Source of the DNA: Methylomonas sp.
GTDB taxonomy: Bacteria; Pseudomonadota; Gammaproteobacteria; Methylococcales; Methylomonadaceae
Length of the DNA: 64,000 bases
Direction of reading: 5' to 3'
Assembly: GCA_026988155.1 (NCBI GenBank)
Contig: JALSLW010000079.1
Coordinates: forward strand, 1 to 64,000
Shown here piece by piece: positions 62,634 through 64,000 of this stretch. Position 1 is the stretch's first letter. Each line of letters begins with the position of its first letter. Position numbers and translations under genes: made by a program. The notes below the pieces were generated by a model. It searched no databases and was not told where the DNA came from. It was given only the letters and a program-made list of their open reading frames with translations.

Positions 62634-62746
62634 AATCAAACTTCAAAGAGGACCGAAGCAATATTATGAGCCAGTTTTTATGCTGGGTTGTAAGAGGCCT
62701 AGAGACGCTATTATGGATGCCTGCATAATTAGGCGCAGCGAAAAAA

Positions 62747-63109
62747 TTACCGTGATTTAATTAAAAGCGTAGAGTCGTTCAGCTTGACGCATTCAAAGAG
62801 CATGTCATCAACTGAGCCATCGATATGATGAGTGTAATGCACACCATATTCTGTATCAGAATGTAGGTGTTTAAGAGTCCCATGTACTGTAAATGGAACG
62901 CCGGATTCAGGCAAGGTCATGGTTATTTTTAGGTTGTCATTAACTTTCTTCCCTAATGGTTTTCTGAGCTTTATCCTAATGCCTGTGCGACTAATGTCTA
63001 AAATTTCACCAGTTAACGAAATTTCTACTTCGGAAGGGACGGCGGAAAGCACATCTGCCTGTACGTTTTTGGGTTTTACTCTATGGTGGCGACGTCTTTC
63101 GGGTTTCAT
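62747..63109 (-). CDS. PilZ-domain protein, likely c-di-GMP receptor
   Basis: A 120-residue single-domain PilZ protein. Both c-di-GMP contact motifs are visible: RxxxR within RRRHHRV near the N-terminus and DxSxxG in DISRTG near residue 40. The remaining beta-barrel strands (IRIKLRKPL, ITMTLPESGVPFTVHGTLKHL, EYGVHYTHH) fit the family. It has no neighbour on its strand. Given the MSHA pilus and Lap adhesin in the window, a role in c-di-GMP control of motility or attachment is plausible but inferred. Confidence 0.88.
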   Translation of the reverse strand: MKPERRRHHRVKPKNVQADVLSAVPSEVEISLTGEILDISRTGIRIKLRKPLGKKVNDNLKITMTLPESGVPFTVHGTLKHLHSDTEYGVHYTHHIDGSVDDMLFECVKLNDSTLLIKSR

Positions 63110-63249
63110 TTTAATTAGAAGTTTTTATCTTTATCCGTTGCATTAAGTATAGCAGAGTGAATAATTAAGTAAAATTTCGGAATATGAAGCTTTTTAATTT
63201 TAAAATTTTGATTTATATGATAAATGAGGGTTGCAATAAATCCTCGTTG

Positions 63250-64000
63250 CTAAAGGATGTTTTGAGCCGGCGGCCTTGTCTGATAAGCAAAAGGTTTGGC
63301 CAACGGTTCACCAATAAAAATGCCTTGGCCAGGCCAGGCAACACTTTTCCAATAGGCTTCAATTAAGCTGTTGCCTCTAAGGTAATACAACATCAATATA
63401 CCTGGGTTTGGAAATTTTTGAACAAAATTGCACGGCTCTACTACAGCACCGTAGCTCCCGGTTGCTCCTGCCTTTAACCATTCTAGACTGCTCATTTGTT
63501 TACTGCCCGGCAATACGCCTCCGGCTGAGGTTAAATGATCGGCTATTGCACCGGGTAAAAAGTGATTGGACTGAATTTTTTTAATATGCGTTTTGCCTGT
63601 AAAATAAAACAGAACATCTGTTTTGTTCTCTATATAATCCTGTTGCAAAGTTTTTATAGGCCATATGCCATTGAAAAGAAGTGCTATTTTTGGAAAAAAA
63701 ACAGCTCTGCTGCTTCGGGCTTTATCTGAGGTGTTTAGTAGATAGGCGGTACCTAGCGGGTGGCTATAATCAGATGCAATGCCTCTGTCTATCAAGGCTT
63801 TGACATCAGCAAAATTTTCACCAGCCAGTGCCATGGCTGGTCTCCATTTGTATTCATCGAAAGGCTTGTTTTTTTCACTATTATAGTAGGGTGATGGTTG
63901 AGTTTTTTTGCAGCCATTGGCACAAAAAGAGCTGTTATAGCCGGCGGCAAATGCTGTAGTGATCGACATGCAGTCAACGCGATAAGTATGCATCCAGGTT
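63250..64000 (-). CDS. TIGR03790-like protein, C-terminal part (runs off the window)
   Basis: At least 249 residues of a protein whose N-terminus lies beyond the window edge; the reading frame is still open at 64000. Segments YRVDCMSITTAFAAGY, RPAMALAGENFADVKALIDRGIASD, RAVFFPKIALLF, VLFYFTGKTHI and HLTSAGGVL, SSLEWLKAGATGSYGAVVEPC resemble the TIGR03790 family, whose function is unknown. The DVKALIDRG and GATGSYG parts are typical. The Met at 63993 is probably internal rather than a start, because the family extends farther upstream. Confidence 0.7.
   Translation of the reverse strand, partial: TWMHTYRVDCMSITTAFAAGYNSSFCANGCKKTQPSPYYNSEKNKPFDEYKWRPAMALAGENFADVKALIDRGIASDYSHPLGTAYLLNTSDKARSSRAVFFPKIALLFNGIWPIKTLQQDYIENKTDVLFYFTGKTHIKKIQSNHFLPGAIADHLTSAGGVLPGSKQMSSLEWLKAGATGSYGAVVEPCNFVQKFPNPGILMLYYLRGNSLIEAYWKSVAWPGQGIFIGEPLAKPFAYQTRPPAQNIL

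Overview
The window looks like an AT-rich chromosomal segment of a gammaproteobacterium. The evidence is the rpoZ-spoT-ridA-recG-ubiC block, the gcvR-bcp pair, a complete-looking MSHA-type pilus locus, a BtuB/BtuFCD cobalamin uptake operon and a Lap-type adhesin system. Two secreted proteins end in VPVPxAxWLF sorting tails, common in Methylococcales (methane oxidisers) and relatives. The taxonomic placement is inference from gene content; no 16S gene or methane oxidation gene is present.

Layout. Positions 80-13396 hold a type I secretion/adhesin island: a short LapA-like retention-module protein, a receiver-only regulator and a small TrpB-like protein on the minus strand, then LapB-type ABC exporter, LapC-type fusion protein, LuxR-type regulator, a large repeat-containing adhesin and a TolC-type outer membrane protein on the plus strand. 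Positions 13520-18050 are a graveyard: an IS3-family remnant, a frameshifted hsdM, a yhcG-like nuclease gene broken by a 239-bp MITE, the 3' third of hsdR and a MITE end. Positions 18225-24285 are a cobalamin-riboswitch-controlled operon (btuB, btuF, btuC, btuD and an unrecognised gene).

Positions 24438-29985 are the ubiC/recG/ridA/spoT/rpoZ block, followed by a small basic protein gene, pgk, a thioredoxin-fold gene, a three-gene von Willebrand A operon (TIGR03503-like) and a second sorting-tail protein. Leucine biosynthesis follows on the minus strand (leuC, leuD, then a LeuA2-type synthase). A 44-residue membrane peptide gene has its own promoter-like region and a strong terminator. Positions 41747-57470 are the MSHA pilus locus: mshQ with CUB and LamG-like domains, the pilin genes mshA/C/D/O/P on plus, and mshI-I2-J-K-L-M-N-E-G on minus converging on them, with a second MITE copy at the convergence point. 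The rest holds an AI-2E family permease, bcp-gcvR, a SPOR-domain membrane protein, tRNA-Val(TAC), a PilZ protein and the end of a TIGR03790-like gene.

The functional theme is attachment: a Lap adhesin with an exporter and two regulators, an MSHA pilus and a PilZ c-di-GMP receptor. No LapD/LapG pair is in the window, so the control of adhesin release can only be inferred from the TAAG-type cleavage site. The most unusual material is the decayed restriction locus with its MITE family, a family of long palindromes sharing a TAGYNYGCTATG core, the short retention-module protein without RTX repeats, and the small isolated 44-residue gene.
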